Origin: Rhodococcus sp. KBS0724
GTDB lineage: Bacteria; Actinomycetota; Actinomycetes; Mycobacteriales; Mycobacteriaceae
NCBI RefSeq assembly: GCF_005938745.2
Contig: NZ_VCBX02000001.1
Span: 1,817,501 to 1,881,500 of the forward strand
DNA length: 64,000 nucleotides
Reading direction: 5' to 3'
The translations under genes were made by a program, and so were the position numbers. The notes under the pieces were generated by a model. The model had not been told where the DNA came from. It searched no databases and worked only from the letters and a program-made list of their open reading frames with translations. Shown here piece by piece: positions 17,734-25,958 of this stretch. How positions within the stretch are numbered: position 1 is the first letter of the stretch; every line of letters starts with the position of its first letter.

Positions 17734-18357
17734 ATGGGTGACGTATCGCTGACGCCCCTGGGCATCACCGTTCTGGGCCTGCTGTCCGAGCGTTCGATGC
17801 ACCCGTACGAGATGTATCAACTTGCCTCGGTTCGACGGGGCGATCAGCTGGTGAAGATCAAGCCGGGCTCGCTTTATCACACGGTTTCCCGGTTGGAGAA
17901 GCAGGAACTTCTTGCGTCGATCGGGACCGATCGTGAGGGTAATCGGCCTGAGCGCACGACGTACGAGATCACTGCCCGAGGCCGTAGTGCCCTCGAGCAC
18001 CAACTACGCGAGATGTTGGCAGTTCCGATGCGGGAGTACCCGCGGTTGCCGCTGGCGCTCGCCGAGATGCACAACTTGTCGGCGGATACGGCTGTTCGGA
18101 TGCTGCGCATCCGGATCGGACATCTCGACGAGTCGATCGCTGAATTCGAGCAGACCCGAGCTCACCTGCAGGCGCTGGAGAAGCCTCGAATCTTCACCGT
18201 CGGCGTCGACTACGTCCATGCCGCGACCGTTGCGGAGCGTAACTGGCTTGCGCAACTCGCGGAAGACATCGAAACCGGTGAATTCGAGTGGATTTCCCAA
18301 GAACTTGTCGATCGCCTTGCAGGCTCTGCAGGCTCGAGCGCACCTATTAAGGACTGA
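17734..18357 (+). CDS. PadR-family transcriptional regulator
   Basis: 207 aa. The N-terminal winged helix is typical of PadR: LGLLSERSMHPYEMYQLAS, then KIKPGSLYHTVSRLEKQELL and the wing around RTTYEITARGRSALE. A C-terminal coiled helical (VirR/Vir_act_alpha_C-like) dimerisation region follows. The stop is 2 bp before the MFS exporter start, so the two are one operon. PadR proteins usually repress an adjacent efflux pump and their own gene and release DNA on binding the pump substrate. The inverted repeats just upstream would be the operator. Confidence 0.93.
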   Translation: MGDVSLTPLGITVLGLLSERSMHPYEMYQLASVRRGDQLVKIKPGSLYHTVSRLEKQELLASIGTDREGNRPERTTYEITARGRSALEHQLREMLAVPMREYPRLPLALAEMHNLSADTAVRMLRIRIGHLDESIAEFEQTRAHLQALEKPRIFTVGVDYVHAATVAERNWLAQLAEDIETGEFEWISQELVDRLAGSAGSSAPIKD

Positions 18358-18359
18358 AG

Positions 18360-19844
18360 ATGGAAAAGCAAGTCAATCCCTGGCACGCGCTGTGGGCGTT
18401 GTGCATCGGTTTCTTCATGATTCTGGTGGACAGCACCATCGTCGCTGTCGCCAACCCCGCGATCATGGAGGACCTCGGCACCGACATCAACAAGGTCGTC
18501 TGGGTCACCAGCGCGTACCTGCTGGCGTATGCGGTGCCGCTGCTCGTCACCGGCCGACTCGGTGACAGGTTCGGCCCGAAGAACCTGTACATGATCGGCC
18601 TAATCCTGTTCACCGGCGCCTCACTGTGGTGTGGTCTGTCCGGCAGCGTCGAAATGTTGATCGTGGCAAGGGCTTTCCAAGGCCTCGGTGCCGCAATGAT
18701 GACTCCGCAGACCATGGCGGTCATCACGCGCACCTTCGCGCCGAACAAGCGTGGCGCCGCGATGGGCCTGTGGGGCGCCGTTGCCGGTGTCGCGACGCTG
18801 GTCGGTCCGCTCGCCGGTGGTGTGTTGGTCGACAATCTCGGTTGGGAATGGATCTTCATCGTCAACGTCCCGATCGGCGTGATCGCCTTCCTGCTCGCCT
18901 GGAAGCTGGTTCCTTCGTTGCCGACCAGTGAGCACAAGTTCGACATCCCTGGCGTGATTCTCAGCGCTGCAGGCATGTTCCTGCTCGTGTTCGGAATCCA
19001 GGAAGGCAGTTCGTACGACTGGAACGGATTTGTCTGGAGCTTGATCGGCGCCGGTGTGCTGTTGCTCGCGGTGTTTGTGTTCTACCAGTCGCGCAACAAG
19101 AACGAACCGTTGCTTCCCTTGGAACTCTTCAAGGATCGCAACTTCTCGTTAGCAAACGTCGCCATCACCGCAATGGGCTTTGCCATCACGTCGATGGTGC
19201 TTCCGCTGATGTTCTACACGCAGGCGGTTCGCGGACTCTCCCCGACGCAGTCGGCTCTGCTCCTCGTTCCGATGGCTGTGCTGACCGGCATTTTTGCGCC
19301 GATCATCGGCAAGCAGGTCGACAAGACGCATCCGCGCTACATCGCCGGCACCGGCTTCCTGCTGTTCGCGATCGCCTTGGGCTGGCTCGCGCTGGTGATG
19401 TCTCCCGACGTCGCGATCTGGGAACTGCTCCTGCCGATCGGTCTGATCGGCTTCGCCAACGCATGCATCTGGTCGCCGCTTGCAGCGACCGCGACGCACA
19501 ACCTGCCTCCGATGCAGGCCGGCGCCGGCGCCGGCGTCTACAACACCACCCGGCAGGTGGGTGCTGTGCTCGGTAGTGCCGCGATCGGCGCCCTGATCAC
19601 CGCACGATTGGCAGCTCAGGGCCTGACCGGCGGTAGTTCCGAAGCCGGCGTCGGACATTTGCCCGAGGTAGTTCGCGAACCGTTCAGTACGGCAATGTCG
19701 GAGTCGATCTGGCTACCGGCAGGGGTGCTGCTGATCGGCTTTGTCGCTTCGGTGTGCTTCGCTCGGCCTCTGCGCGGAGACGCACACGACGACGCGATGG
19801 CGCTCAATGCCGAAGCGAGTCGGGAAACCTCACTGCGGGAGTGA
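18360..19844 (+). CDS. MFS drug exporter, DHA2 (EmrB/QacA) family
   Basis: 494-aa proton-driven efflux permease with about 14 membrane segments. Motifs include DSTIVAVANPAI in TM1, GRLGDRFGPKNLY (motif A loop) and the motif C-like GPLAGGVLVDNLGWEWIFIVNVPIG in TM5. It is co-transcribed with the PadR gene, whose product probably controls it. It may correspond to the EmrB-type exporter Rv1250 in the syntenic mycobacterial region. The substrate is unknown. The last 11 codons lie inside one copy of a 37-bp direct repeat that recurs at the end of the FAD-oxidase gene 3.8 kb away. Confidence 0.92.
   Translation: MEKQVNPWHALWALCIGFFMILVDSTIVAVANPAIMEDLGTDINKVVWVTSAYLLAYAVPLLVTGRLGDRFGPKNLYMIGLILFTGASLWCGLSGSVEMLIVARAFQGLGAAMMTPQTMAVITRTFAPNKRGAAMGLWGAVAGVATLVGPLAGGVLVDNLGWEWIFIVNVPIGVIAFLLAWKLVPSLPTSEHKFDIPGVILSAAGMFLLVFGIQEGSSYDWNGFVWSLIGAGVLLLAVFVFYQSRNKNEPLLPLELFKDRNFSLANVAITAMGFAITSMVLPLMFYTQAVRGLSPTQSALLLVPMAVLTGIFAPIIGKQVDKTHPRYIAGTGFLLFAIALGWLALVMSPDVAIWELLLPIGLIGFANACIWSPLAATATHNLPPMQAGAGAGVYNTTRQVGAVLGSAAIGALITARLAAQGLTGGSSEAGVGHLPEVVREPFSTAMSESIWLPAGVLLIGFVASVCFARPLRGDAHDDAMALNAEASRETSLRE
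19804..19840 (+). repeat. Direct repeat copy 1 (37 bp, 31 identical to 23661-23697)
   Basis: Contains the 20-bp core GCCGAAGCGAGTCGGGAAAC at 19809-19828, identical to 23666-23685. The flanks bring the match to 31 of 37. It overlaps the 3' end of the DHA2 exporter gene. Confidence 0.8.
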
Positions 19845-19857
19845 GATTCGTCCCGGC

Positions 19858-21195
19858 TCAGACTGGGCGAGCGCAGGCGCACTGGGTAGCTGCCAGGGTG
19901 CCTGCGTCTCGCGTGGCTTCGTAGGTTGCGCGGGCCGTTGACAGTGCGGGCATTCGGGCGGCGGTCTCGCGAGGCCAAAGTGCCCATCCTGCAACGGCTC
20001 CTGCTGTTGCAAGGACTGCGAGGATGCTCCAGGTAAGTGCGAATCCTGCACTCGTGCCAACCCATCCGGCGATCGGATAGGTGACAAGCCAGGCGAGATG
20101 CGACAGGGAGAACTGGGCTGCGAACACTTCCGGGATACCTGCAGGGTCGACAGACCGCCGAAGCACCTTTCCGGTCGGTGTGACGATCATGGCCATCCCG
20201 GCGCCGATGAGTGCCCACACTGCAGCAGTGAGTGTCCATGCGAGCACGCCGGCCACAGCGAGGGATGCTGCCGCGCTCACACCGAAAACCAGGACGACGG
20301 AACCTGCTGTCATCACGGTGCGTTCGGCGGTTCGGTCGAGAATGCGTGGCAGAAGCAGTGCGGTCACCAATGTGCCGGTGCCCGACGCGGCAAGCATCCA
20401 GGCCACGTCGGATTGGGTTCCGCCGAGCCAGTCCCGGACGTAGTTGACGGTATTGACCACGACGATCGAACCCGCTGCCGCCACCACCAGGTTGAGCGCC
20501 ATGATGCCGCGCAGTCGGGGCGTGACCACGAAGGTCCGCACTCCTGACGCGATCCGGTCCCACGCCTTCCTGTGGGTGCTGGGACGAGCGTTGGGGATTC
20601 GGGTAGCGAGTACGAGCAGCGCGGACAGAGCGAAGCCCGCAGAGGTGGCAACAAATAGCACGTCGAACGTCATGAAGGACAGTGCGACGGCCGCAAGAAC
20701 AGGGCTGAGCAGGCTTTCCATCGTGTAGGCGACCTGCGACGCCGACAGTGCGCGGGTGAAATCGGCCTCGTCGGTCACGATGTCCGGGATGACCGCCTGG
20801 AACGTGGGCGTGAACGCTGCCGACGCAGCTTGGAGAACGCCAACCAGCACATAGATATGCCAGACCTCGCTGACAAAGGGCAAGGCGATCACTACCGCTG
20901 CGCGAATGACGTCGAGTGCGACGAGGAAAGCCCGTCTCGGCAATCGATCTACGTAAGCTGCCGCGAGTGGCGCTATCAGGACGTACAGAGACATCTTGAT
21001 CGTCAACGCTGTCGCGAGCACGGCGCCTGCCGCTGGTCCGGCCAGTTCGTAGGCGAGCAGGCCGAGTGCAACCGTCGCCAATCCGGTGCCGAACAGTGCG
21101 ATGATCTGGGCGCTGAACAGAAGGCGGTAGTCGCGAATCAAGAACAGACGCATGCCATTGCGTCGTTCCGACGCGGTTCTGGCGTTCAGGTTCAT
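19858..21195 (-). CDS. MFS transporter (12-TM, MFS_3/EntS-like)
   Basis: 445 aa with about 12 hydrophobic helices. LIRDYRLLFSAQIIALFGTGLA at the N-terminus and DRLPRRAFLVALDVIRAA at the cytoplasmic loop resemble the exporter group that includes enterobactin and multidrug permeases. The ATG at 21195 overlaps the TGA of the upstream exporter gene by 4 bp, so the two MFS genes are a translationally coupled pair. Two different MFS proteins in one operon is unusual and may mean two substrates or a two-step export. The substrate is unknown. Confidence 0.88.
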   Translation of the reverse strand: MNLNARTASERRNGMRLFLIRDYRLLFSAQIIALFGTGLATVALGLLAYELAGPAAGAVLATALTIKMSLYVLIAPLAAAYVDRLPRRAFLVALDVIRAAVVIALPFVSEVWHIYVLVGVLQAASAAFTPTFQAVIPDIVTDEADFTRALSASQVAYTMESLLSPVLAAVALSFMTFDVLFVATSAGFALSALLVLATRIPNARPSTHRKAWDRIASGVRTFVVTPRLRGIMALNLVVAAAGSIVVVNTVNYVRDWLGGTQSDVAWMLAASGTGTLVTALLLPRILDRTAERTVMTAGSVVLVFGVSAAASLAVAGVLAWTLTAAVWALIGAGMAMIVTPTGKVLRRSVDPAGIPEVFAAQFSLSHLAWLVTYPIAGWVGTSAGFALTWSILAVLATAGAVAGWALWPRETAARMPALSTARATYEATRDAGTLAATQCACARPV

Positions 21196-22634
21196 GTTGT
21201 TTCACTCCGGTGAGAAGATTGAAGGCTCCGGTCAGGCTCTTCGACCTTGGGTGAGTGCATCACTACCGCGGTGATCCCAGCGCCCACCACTGCGATGACG
21301 GCTGCGCCGATGAACACTGCGGAGAACCCGTTCGTCAACTCCGTCAGGTCACCGAGTTGATCAGCGCCGAACACCGCTGCGATCGCGGTCATCACCGCGA
21401 GACCGACAGCCGAGCCGACCTGGTAACTGACGTTGACAATGCCGGAAGCCAATCCGCCCTCCTCTGGGCGTGCGGCCGAAATCGCCGTACCCAGTGAAGG
21501 AATGAACGCCAGCGTCATACCGGCCGCAGCTACCAGAGAAGCCGGCAGCACGTCGACCCAGAAGTTACCGGTGGGCCGGATCAACGACATCCACCCCAAA
21601 CCGATTCCCAGGACCAGTAAACCGGCCACGATCATCGCTTTTGCGCCGAAGCGCGCCATGGCCCGTGGCGCCACGACGATCATGCCGAGCATGACGAAGA
21701 TCGTCATCGGCAGCAGCGCCGCACCGGCGGGGAAGGCGCTGTATCCGAGCACTTGCTGCAGGTACAAGTTCAGGAAGAACCACATCGGTATCCAGGCGGC
21801 TCCGAGGACGAGCTGAGCGATGTTTGCGGCTCCGAGATTGGGCGCCTTGAAGATTCCCAGCCGCACCAGTGGCTCCCGACGCTTGGACTGGATCAACACG
21901 AATGCGCCCAACAAAGCGGCCGAGACGGCGAGTGCCAGCCACGTCTGCCCGGATCCCCAACCGACGTCAGGTGCCCTGACGATGCCGAAGACTCCGACAG
22001 CGAGGCCCGCGGTGACCGCCAGAGCGCCGAGGAAGTCGATCGACCCGGTACGCGCCGGTGCGTTAGGCATCAGGAAGGGAATGGCGATCAATGCGACGAC
22101 TGCGATGGGGATGTTGAGATAGAAGACCCAAGGCCAGCTGGTGTATTCGGTGATGACGCCGCCTAGGAACACACCGGCCGTACCGCCCGCCGGGGCGGCT
22201 GCACCGTAGATGGACAGCGCCTTGGTCATTTCCTTTTGCGTGCTGCCGAACAGCATCATCAGCAGGGTGAGCGCCGACGGCGCGATGAGTGCGGCGCCGG
22301 CGCCCTGAACTGCGCGGCCCGCAAGTTCGACGGCGACGTTACCGGCGGCACCGGCGACAACGGAACCGATCAGCAGAATCAGCCAACCGGCGGTGAACAC
22401 TCTGCGGGCACCGAACAGATCTGACAGGCGCCCGCCGAGGAGGAGCAGTCCGCCGAATGCGATGACGTAGGCGTTGAACACCCACGTCAGGCCTTCCTGG
22501 GAGAAACCAAGATCGCTCTGCATCTGGGGGAGGGCGACACCGATGATCGAGGTGTCCATGATGACCATGAACTGAGCGGCGGCGATCAACGCCAACGCCC
22601 ACCACTTACGGGTGGATTGTGCCTGAGTGATCAT
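21192..22634 (-). CDS. MFS exporter, DHA2 (EmrB/QacA) family
   Basis: 480 aa with about 14 membrane segments. FMVIMDTSIIGVALPQMQ in TM1, GRLSDLFGARRVF in the first cytoplasmic loop, and GGVITEYTSWPWVFYLNIPIA around TM5 mark the DHA2 drug-exporter family. ATG at 22634 starts 12 bp after a 22-codon upstream ORF with a near-perfect ribosome-binding site, and its stop overlaps the next MFS gene. Tandem GGGTATG motifs lie just upstream and match the half-site of a copper-type operator on the divergent side. The substrate is unknown; regulation by metal is a hypothesis. Confidence 0.9.
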   Translation of the reverse strand: MITQAQSTRKWWALALIAAAQFMVIMDTSIIGVALPQMQSDLGFSQEGLTWVFNAYVIAFGGLLLLGGRLSDLFGARRVFTAGWLILLIGSVVAGAAGNVAVELAGRAVQGAGAALIAPSALTLLMMLFGSTQKEMTKALSIYGAAAPAGGTAGVFLGGVITEYTSWPWVFYLNIPIAVVALIAIPFLMPNAPARTGSIDFLGALAVTAGLAVGVFGIVRAPDVGWGSGQTWLALAVSAALLGAFVLIQSKRREPLVRLGIFKAPNLGAANIAQLVLGAAWIPMWFFLNLYLQQVLGYSAFPAGAALLPMTIFVMLGMIVVAPRAMARFGAKAMIVAGLLVLGIGLGWMSLIRPTGNFWVDVLPASLVAAAGMTLAFIPSLGTAISAARPEEGGLASGIVNVSYQVGSAVGLAVMTAIAAVFGADQLGDLTELTNGFSAVFIGAAVIAVVGAGITAVVMHSPKVEEPDRSLQSSHRSETT

Positions 22635-22646
22635 TTCGCCTGTTCC

Positions 22647-22715
22647 TTACGGGTATGGGGTATGAGTGATGGCTGGGAGGAACTCGTTCGGGCAGCGCTT
22701 GGCGAAGGTGCACAT
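22647..22715 (-). CDS. Small leader ORF (22 aa) upstream of the two-MFS operon
   Basis: An ATG at 22715 is preceded by a perfect Shine-Dalgarno AAGGAG (22721-22726 on the complementary strand) at 5-nt spacing and opens a 22-codon frame ending in TAA 12 nt before the exporter start. The peptide begins MCTFAKRC and ends THTPYP, with two Cys and one His. The last codons are built from tandem CATACCC units. It is a plausible regulatory leader peptide coupled to the exporter. No homolog is known to me. Confidence 0.5.
   Translation of the reverse strand: MCTFAKRCPNEFLPAITHTPYP
22651..22664. promoter_or_regulatory. Tandem GGGTATG motif upstream of the MFS operon
   Basis: GGGTATG occurs twice head to tail (22651-22657 and 22658-22664), identical to the right arm of the CsoR/RicR-like palindrome at 22762-22780. 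It overlaps the end of the leader ORF. Confidence 0.45.
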
Positions 22716-22761
22716 CAGATCTCCTTCGAGTGAATTTGAGGTGACTCGTTCACGTTCGTTG

Positions 22762-22780
22762 CATACCCTAGGGGGGTATG
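22762..22780. promoter_or_regulatory. CsoR/RicR-like copper operator
   Basis: Perfect palindrome CATACCC-TAGGG-GGGTATG with 7-bp arms, matching the TACCC-N5-GGGTA type of site bound by CsoR/RicR copper-sensing repressors. It is 91 bp upstream of the His-rich protein start and 47 bp upstream of the leader ORF start on the other strand. Confidence 0.65.
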
Positions 22781-22871
22781 GTACAAATTGCAATGGGTTC
22801 GGCGACAACGAGTGCGGAACCCGACTTAGACGGCAGGAGAAGCGCTGCCGACCTGACCCTTGGAGGGCAAC

Positions 22872-23615
22872 ATGTTCAGCGAAAACGGCTACACACTGGA
22901 ATTGGCAACGTCGGAGGCTGCCGTCGGCAAGCGCGTACCCCTGCAGTTCCGGATCATCGACAAGACCGGAACTCCGTTGACCCGGTACGCGGACACGCAT
23001 GCCAAGCAACTGCATCTGATCGTGGTGGGCCGCGACCTGACCGGATTCCAGCACGTGCATCCTGAACTCGATGCGTCCGGAACCTGGCATGTTCCAGTCG
23101 ATTTCACTCACGCCGGGGAATACCGAGTCTTCGCTGACTTCACCCCGGAGGGTGGCGACGGAATCACGTTGAGCGCGGACGTACGCGTCGTCGGCGCCTA
23201 TGACCCGCGGCCGTTGCCAGCTGCGGCCGCCACCGCGGAGGTCGACGGCTACACGGTTTCCCTCACTGGTTCAGCCCACGCGGGCCAGACGTCGAAGCTC
23301 ACGCTCTCGGTCAGCTATGACGGACACCCCGTCATGGACTTACAGCCCTACCTCGCTGCGTACGGGCATCTGGTTGCGCTGCGCGCGTCCGATCTTGCGT
23401 ATCTCCACGTTCATCCGGACGGGCATCCGGGTGACGGTGTTACCCCGGCCGGGCCGGCAATCATCTTCTACGCCACCATGCCGAGCGCCGAAGACTATCG
23501 ATTGTTCTTGGACTTCAAACACGATGGTGTGGTGCGTACCGCCGAATTCACTGTGACTGCTGACAACGCAACGGCGCCTGTGTCGGAGCATGCGCACGCT
23601 CACCATGGGCACTGA
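22872..23615 (+). CDS. His-rich putative copper-binding protein
   Basis: 247 aa. Two Ig-like beta domains are suggested: one around LQFRIIDKTGTPLTRY and TGFQHVHPEL ... FTHAGEYRVFADFTP, and one around LTLSVSYDGHPV and YLHVHPDGHPG ... DYRLFLDF. The protein ends HAHAHHGH. His clusters in both domains suggest metal binding. Similar proteins occur in actinobacterial copper clusters, often described as secreted or heavy-metal-binding. ATG at 22872 has GGAGGG 4-5 nt before it. This start gives no signal peptide, although the fold suggests an extracytoplasmic protein. A CsoR/RicR-like operator lies upstream. Copper sequestration is inferred. Confidence 0.7.
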   Translation: MFSENGYTLELATSEAAVGKRVPLQFRIIDKTGTPLTRYADTHAKQLHLIVVGRDLTGFQHVHPELDASGTWHVPVDFTHAGEYRVFADFTPEGGDGITLSADVRVVGAYDPRPLPAAAATAEVDGYTVSLTGSAHAGQTSKLTLSVSYDGHPVMDLQPYLAAYGHLVALRASDLAYLHVHPDGHPGDGVTPAGPAIIFYATMPSAEDYRLFLDFKHDGVVRTAEFTVTADNATAPVSEHAHAHHGH

Positions 23616-23660
23616 ATTCGAACGCCGACAGGCGAAACAACAGTGTTCGGCCGATAGGTG

Positions 23661-23697
23661 TCAGCGCCGAAGCGAGTCGGGAAACATTACTGCGCGG
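23661..23697 (+). repeat. Direct repeat copy 2 (37 bp)
   Basis: Same orientation as 19804-19840 and identical over the 20-bp core 23666-23685. It begins exactly at the stop codon of the FAD-oxidase gene, so it encodes that protein's C-terminus on the opposite strand. Confidence 0.8.
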
Positions 23698-25064
23698 TTG
23701 AGAAAGTCGTCCGGGTCGAAGGCTCGCTTGATCGCCCACATGGTCCCGATGTCCTCCGGTGTGAGCGCCATGTCGAGGTAGTTGCGTTTGAGCGAGCCGA
23801 CTCCGTGCTCGGAACTGATATTTCCGCCGTAGTGGCGCACCAGTTCGAGAATGCGGAGGTAGACGGCGTCGGCGTCCGGGCAATTCAGGATGTTCAGATG
23901 AATGTTTCCTTCGGCTACATGGCCGAACAAGATCGGGATCGCGTCCGGTGCGTGCTCTGCGACAACGCCGACCGCAGCGTCCGCGAATGCCGCCAGGGTG
24001 TCGAGGGGGAGTGCCGCGTCGAACTTGAGGGGTGGGCCGAACAACCCTACGACTTCTGCGAAACATTCACGTGCAGTCCATAATCGGGCGGAACCCGCTA
24101 CATCGAGTGCCACGGCGGGCGCGTCCGGTGGATTGATCAGATCTATGGTGGAGCTCACCTCTTCGGAGGGGTCGTGTGCCCCGGATACCTCGGCCAGCAG
24201 GTACCACCGGCGTCCCGTCGGAACGACGGCACCCAATCTGCTCGCCGCAAGTTCCAAACCATGGCCGTCGAGTAGCTCAAGCGCGTCGACGCCGCCGACG
24301 GTACGCAGAATGCGTCCGGCATCGACAACGGCGCCCAGTGAATCGAACCCGATGAGTGTGGTGACCCGGTGCTTCGGGACGGGGTGAAGTGCCAGGTCGA
24401 CGCGGGTGATCACACCAAGCGTTCCCTCGCTGCCCACCCAGAGTGCCGGCAGGTTGTAGCCGGAATTGTCGGACAGCACGTTCGGTGAGCGGCGCACCGT
24501 CGTACCGTCGGGGAGCACCACTTCGAGTCCGGCTACCTGCTCGGCCATGTTGCCGTATCGAACCGTGTGCAGCCCACCGGCATTGGTGGCGGCCATACCG
24601 CCGATTGTCGCCGTATCGCGCGACGCGATATCGACGCCGAACTTCAATCCGGCGTGAGCCGCCGCGGAATGTACCTGTGCAAGTGTCACTCCCGCGCCGA
24701 CGGTGATCCTCCCCATTGCGGCGTCGACATCGCCGATCGTCGTGAGGCGCTCGGTGGAGAGCAGAACGTCGTCGTGTTCTGGCACCGTTCCGGCAACAAG
24801 TCCGGTGCGTCCACCCTGCACAGTGACGGGTGCGCCGAATTGCCGGCAGACATTCAGCGCGGCGGCCACTTCCGCGGTATCGGCCGGGCGGACCAAGGCC
24901 TGAGCGCGCCCGCTGTATCTGCCTGTGTGATCGACTGAGCGGGAGCGTAGAACATCGGGATCGTCGGTGACGAACCGTTGTCCCACAACGTCGGCAAGCG
25001 CTTTTCTCAGACCGTCCACTCCGTGATCGTATGCCGCCGTCGGCTGTGGCAAGGTGACGGCCAT
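23661..25064 (-). CDS. FAD-linked oxidase/dehydrogenase (GlcD / D-2-hydroxyacid type)
   Basis: About 467 aa. An N-terminal PCMH-type FAD domain (VQGGRTGLVAGTVPEHDDVLLSTERL; ASRDTATIGGMAATNAGG) and a C-terminal FAD-oxidase domain (HVAEGNIHLNILNCPD; SSEHGVGSLKRNYLDMALTPEDIGTMWAIKRAFDPDDFLN) mark the glycolate oxidase GlcD / D-lactate dehydrogenase family. It oxidises a D-2-hydroxy acid to a 2-oxo acid. ATG at 25064 has GGAAG 5 nt upstream. This start codon overlaps, by 2 bp on the opposite strand, the ATG of the crotonase gene. The terminal MFPDSLRR lies in a repeat copy and may be a replaced tail. Confidence 0.88.
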   Translation of the reverse strand: MAVTLPQPTAAYDHGVDGLRKALADVVGQRFVTDDPDVLRSRSVDHTGRYSGRAQALVRPADTAEVAAALNVCRQFGAPVTVQGGRTGLVAGTVPEHDDVLLSTERLTTIGDVDAAMGRITVGAGVTLAQVHSAAAHAGLKFGVDIASRDTATIGGMAATNAGGLHTVRYGNMAEQVAGLEVVLPDGTTVRRSPNVLSDNSGYNLPALWVGSEGTLGVITRVDLALHPVPKHRVTTLIGFDSLGAVVDAGRILRTVGGVDALELLDGHGLELAASRLGAVVPTGRRWYLLAEVSGAHDPSEEVSSTIDLINPPDAPAVALDVAGSARLWTARECFAEVVGLFGPPLKFDAALPLDTLAAFADAAVGVVAEHAPDAIPILFGHVAEGNIHLNILNCPDADAVYLRILELVRHYGGNISSEHGVGSLKRNYLDMALTPEDIGTMWAIKRAFDPDDFLNRAVMFPDSLRR

Positions 25065-25863
25065 GACTGCTTCCGATCCGCATCCCACCCGTCTTGAGCG
25101 AATCCGCACCGATGGCGGCGCCGAGGTTGCCGTGCTGACCTTCGCTCACGGTCCGCTCAATCTGTTCGATCAGGCGATGTTCGACGCCGTGATCGCGGAT
25201 ATCGCGTCGTTGACTGCGGCGCCGCCGCGCGCGGTTTTGCTGCGGGCGGAGGGCAAGGTCAACTCGGCCGGTGTCGACGTCCATGTTTTCGACGGGTTGA
25301 CCGCCGAGCAGGGCGCCGAGTTGTGGCGCGAGCTTTTTGCGCAGATCTGCCACCCGCTCGAGGCCCTGCCGTGTCCCGTGGTCTACGCCGCGCATGGTTT
25401 GACGCTGACGGCCGCATTCGAGATTTCTCTGGCCTGCGACATCATTCTCGCCGCGCCCAAGGCGAAGTTCGGACTGGTCGAGACAGTGGTCGGGCTGACG
25501 CCGTCGATGGGTGGACCGCAACGCCTGGCCGAGCGGGCGGGTTCCGGGCGTGCTCGTGAACTGGTGATGACGGGCGATCTGTACGACGCCGCGACGCTGG
25601 CGGCCTGGGGCGTGGTCAATGCCGTCCACGACGACGTCGATGTGGCCGCACGGGCGTTGGTGGCGCGGTTGGCCGACGGGCCGACGCGGGCGCATGATGC
25701 GACCAAGCAGATCGTGGCGGCGTGGCGTTCCGGCGGAATCGCTCATGCCGATGCGGTGACACCGACAGTGTCAGGAGCGTTGTTCGAGACCGACGACCTA
25801 CGCGGCGCCGTGCGCAGCTTCCTCGATGTCGGTCCCGGAAAGGCCGTCTATACAGGCACGTAA
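25063..25863 (+). CDS. Enoyl-CoA hydratase/isomerase family protein
   Basis: About 266 aa of crotonase fold. An oxyanion-hole segment NSAGVDVHVFDGLTAEQGA corresponds to the first CoA-binding region, and ACDIILAAPKAKFGLVETVVGLTPSMGG to the second with the catalytic loop. The start is ATG at 25063, with AAGGTGA upstream, inside the divergent FAD-oxidase gene; an in-frame GTG at 25054 is an alternative. It lacks the first Glu expected in classic enoyl-CoA hydratases at the ETVVG position or retains it there; the reaction is therefore unclear. It precedes a truncated adenylating enzyme and a second crotonase on the same strand. Confidence 0.85.
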   Translation: MTASDPHPTRLERIRTDGGAEVAVLTFAHGPLNLFDQAMFDAVIADIASLTAAPPRAVLLRAEGKVNSAGVDVHVFDGLTAEQGAELWRELFAQICHPLEALPCPVVYAAHGLTLTAAFEISLACDIILAAPKAKFGLVETVVGLTPSMGGPQRLAERAGSGRARELVMTGDLYDAATLAAWGVVNAVHDDVDVAARALVARLADGPTRAHDATKQIVAAWRSGGIAHADAVTPTVSGALFETDDLRGAVRSFLDVGPGKAVYTGT

Positions 25864-25895
25864 GTACACGGGTATCGCCAGAGTGCTCCACTACG

Positions 25896-25911
25896 TGTGA
25901 CTCACGTCATA
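25896..25911. promoter_or_regulatory. Weak CRP-like site upstream of the truncated acyl-CoA synthetase
   Basis: TGTGA-CTCACG-TCATA, 9 of 10 matches to TGTGA-N6-TCACA, 48 bp before the ATG at 25959. On its own the match is modest; it is listed because similar sites precede two other acyl-CoA synthetase genes here. Confidence 0.3.
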
Positions 25912-25958
25912 TAGTCGAATGACCGGGTGTGGGTTTGTCACGGTCTGTGGAGGTACAG

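Noticed and set aside
22860..22871. TTG start for the His-rich protein at 22860
   Set aside because: The GGAGGG that would serve ATG 22872 lies inside it; the ATG is better placed.
24277..25746. 489-codon minus-strand frame over the FAD oxidase and crotonase junction
   Set aside because: It is out of frame with the FAD-oxidase gene, which carries the full motif set; the Arg-rich product is a shadow.
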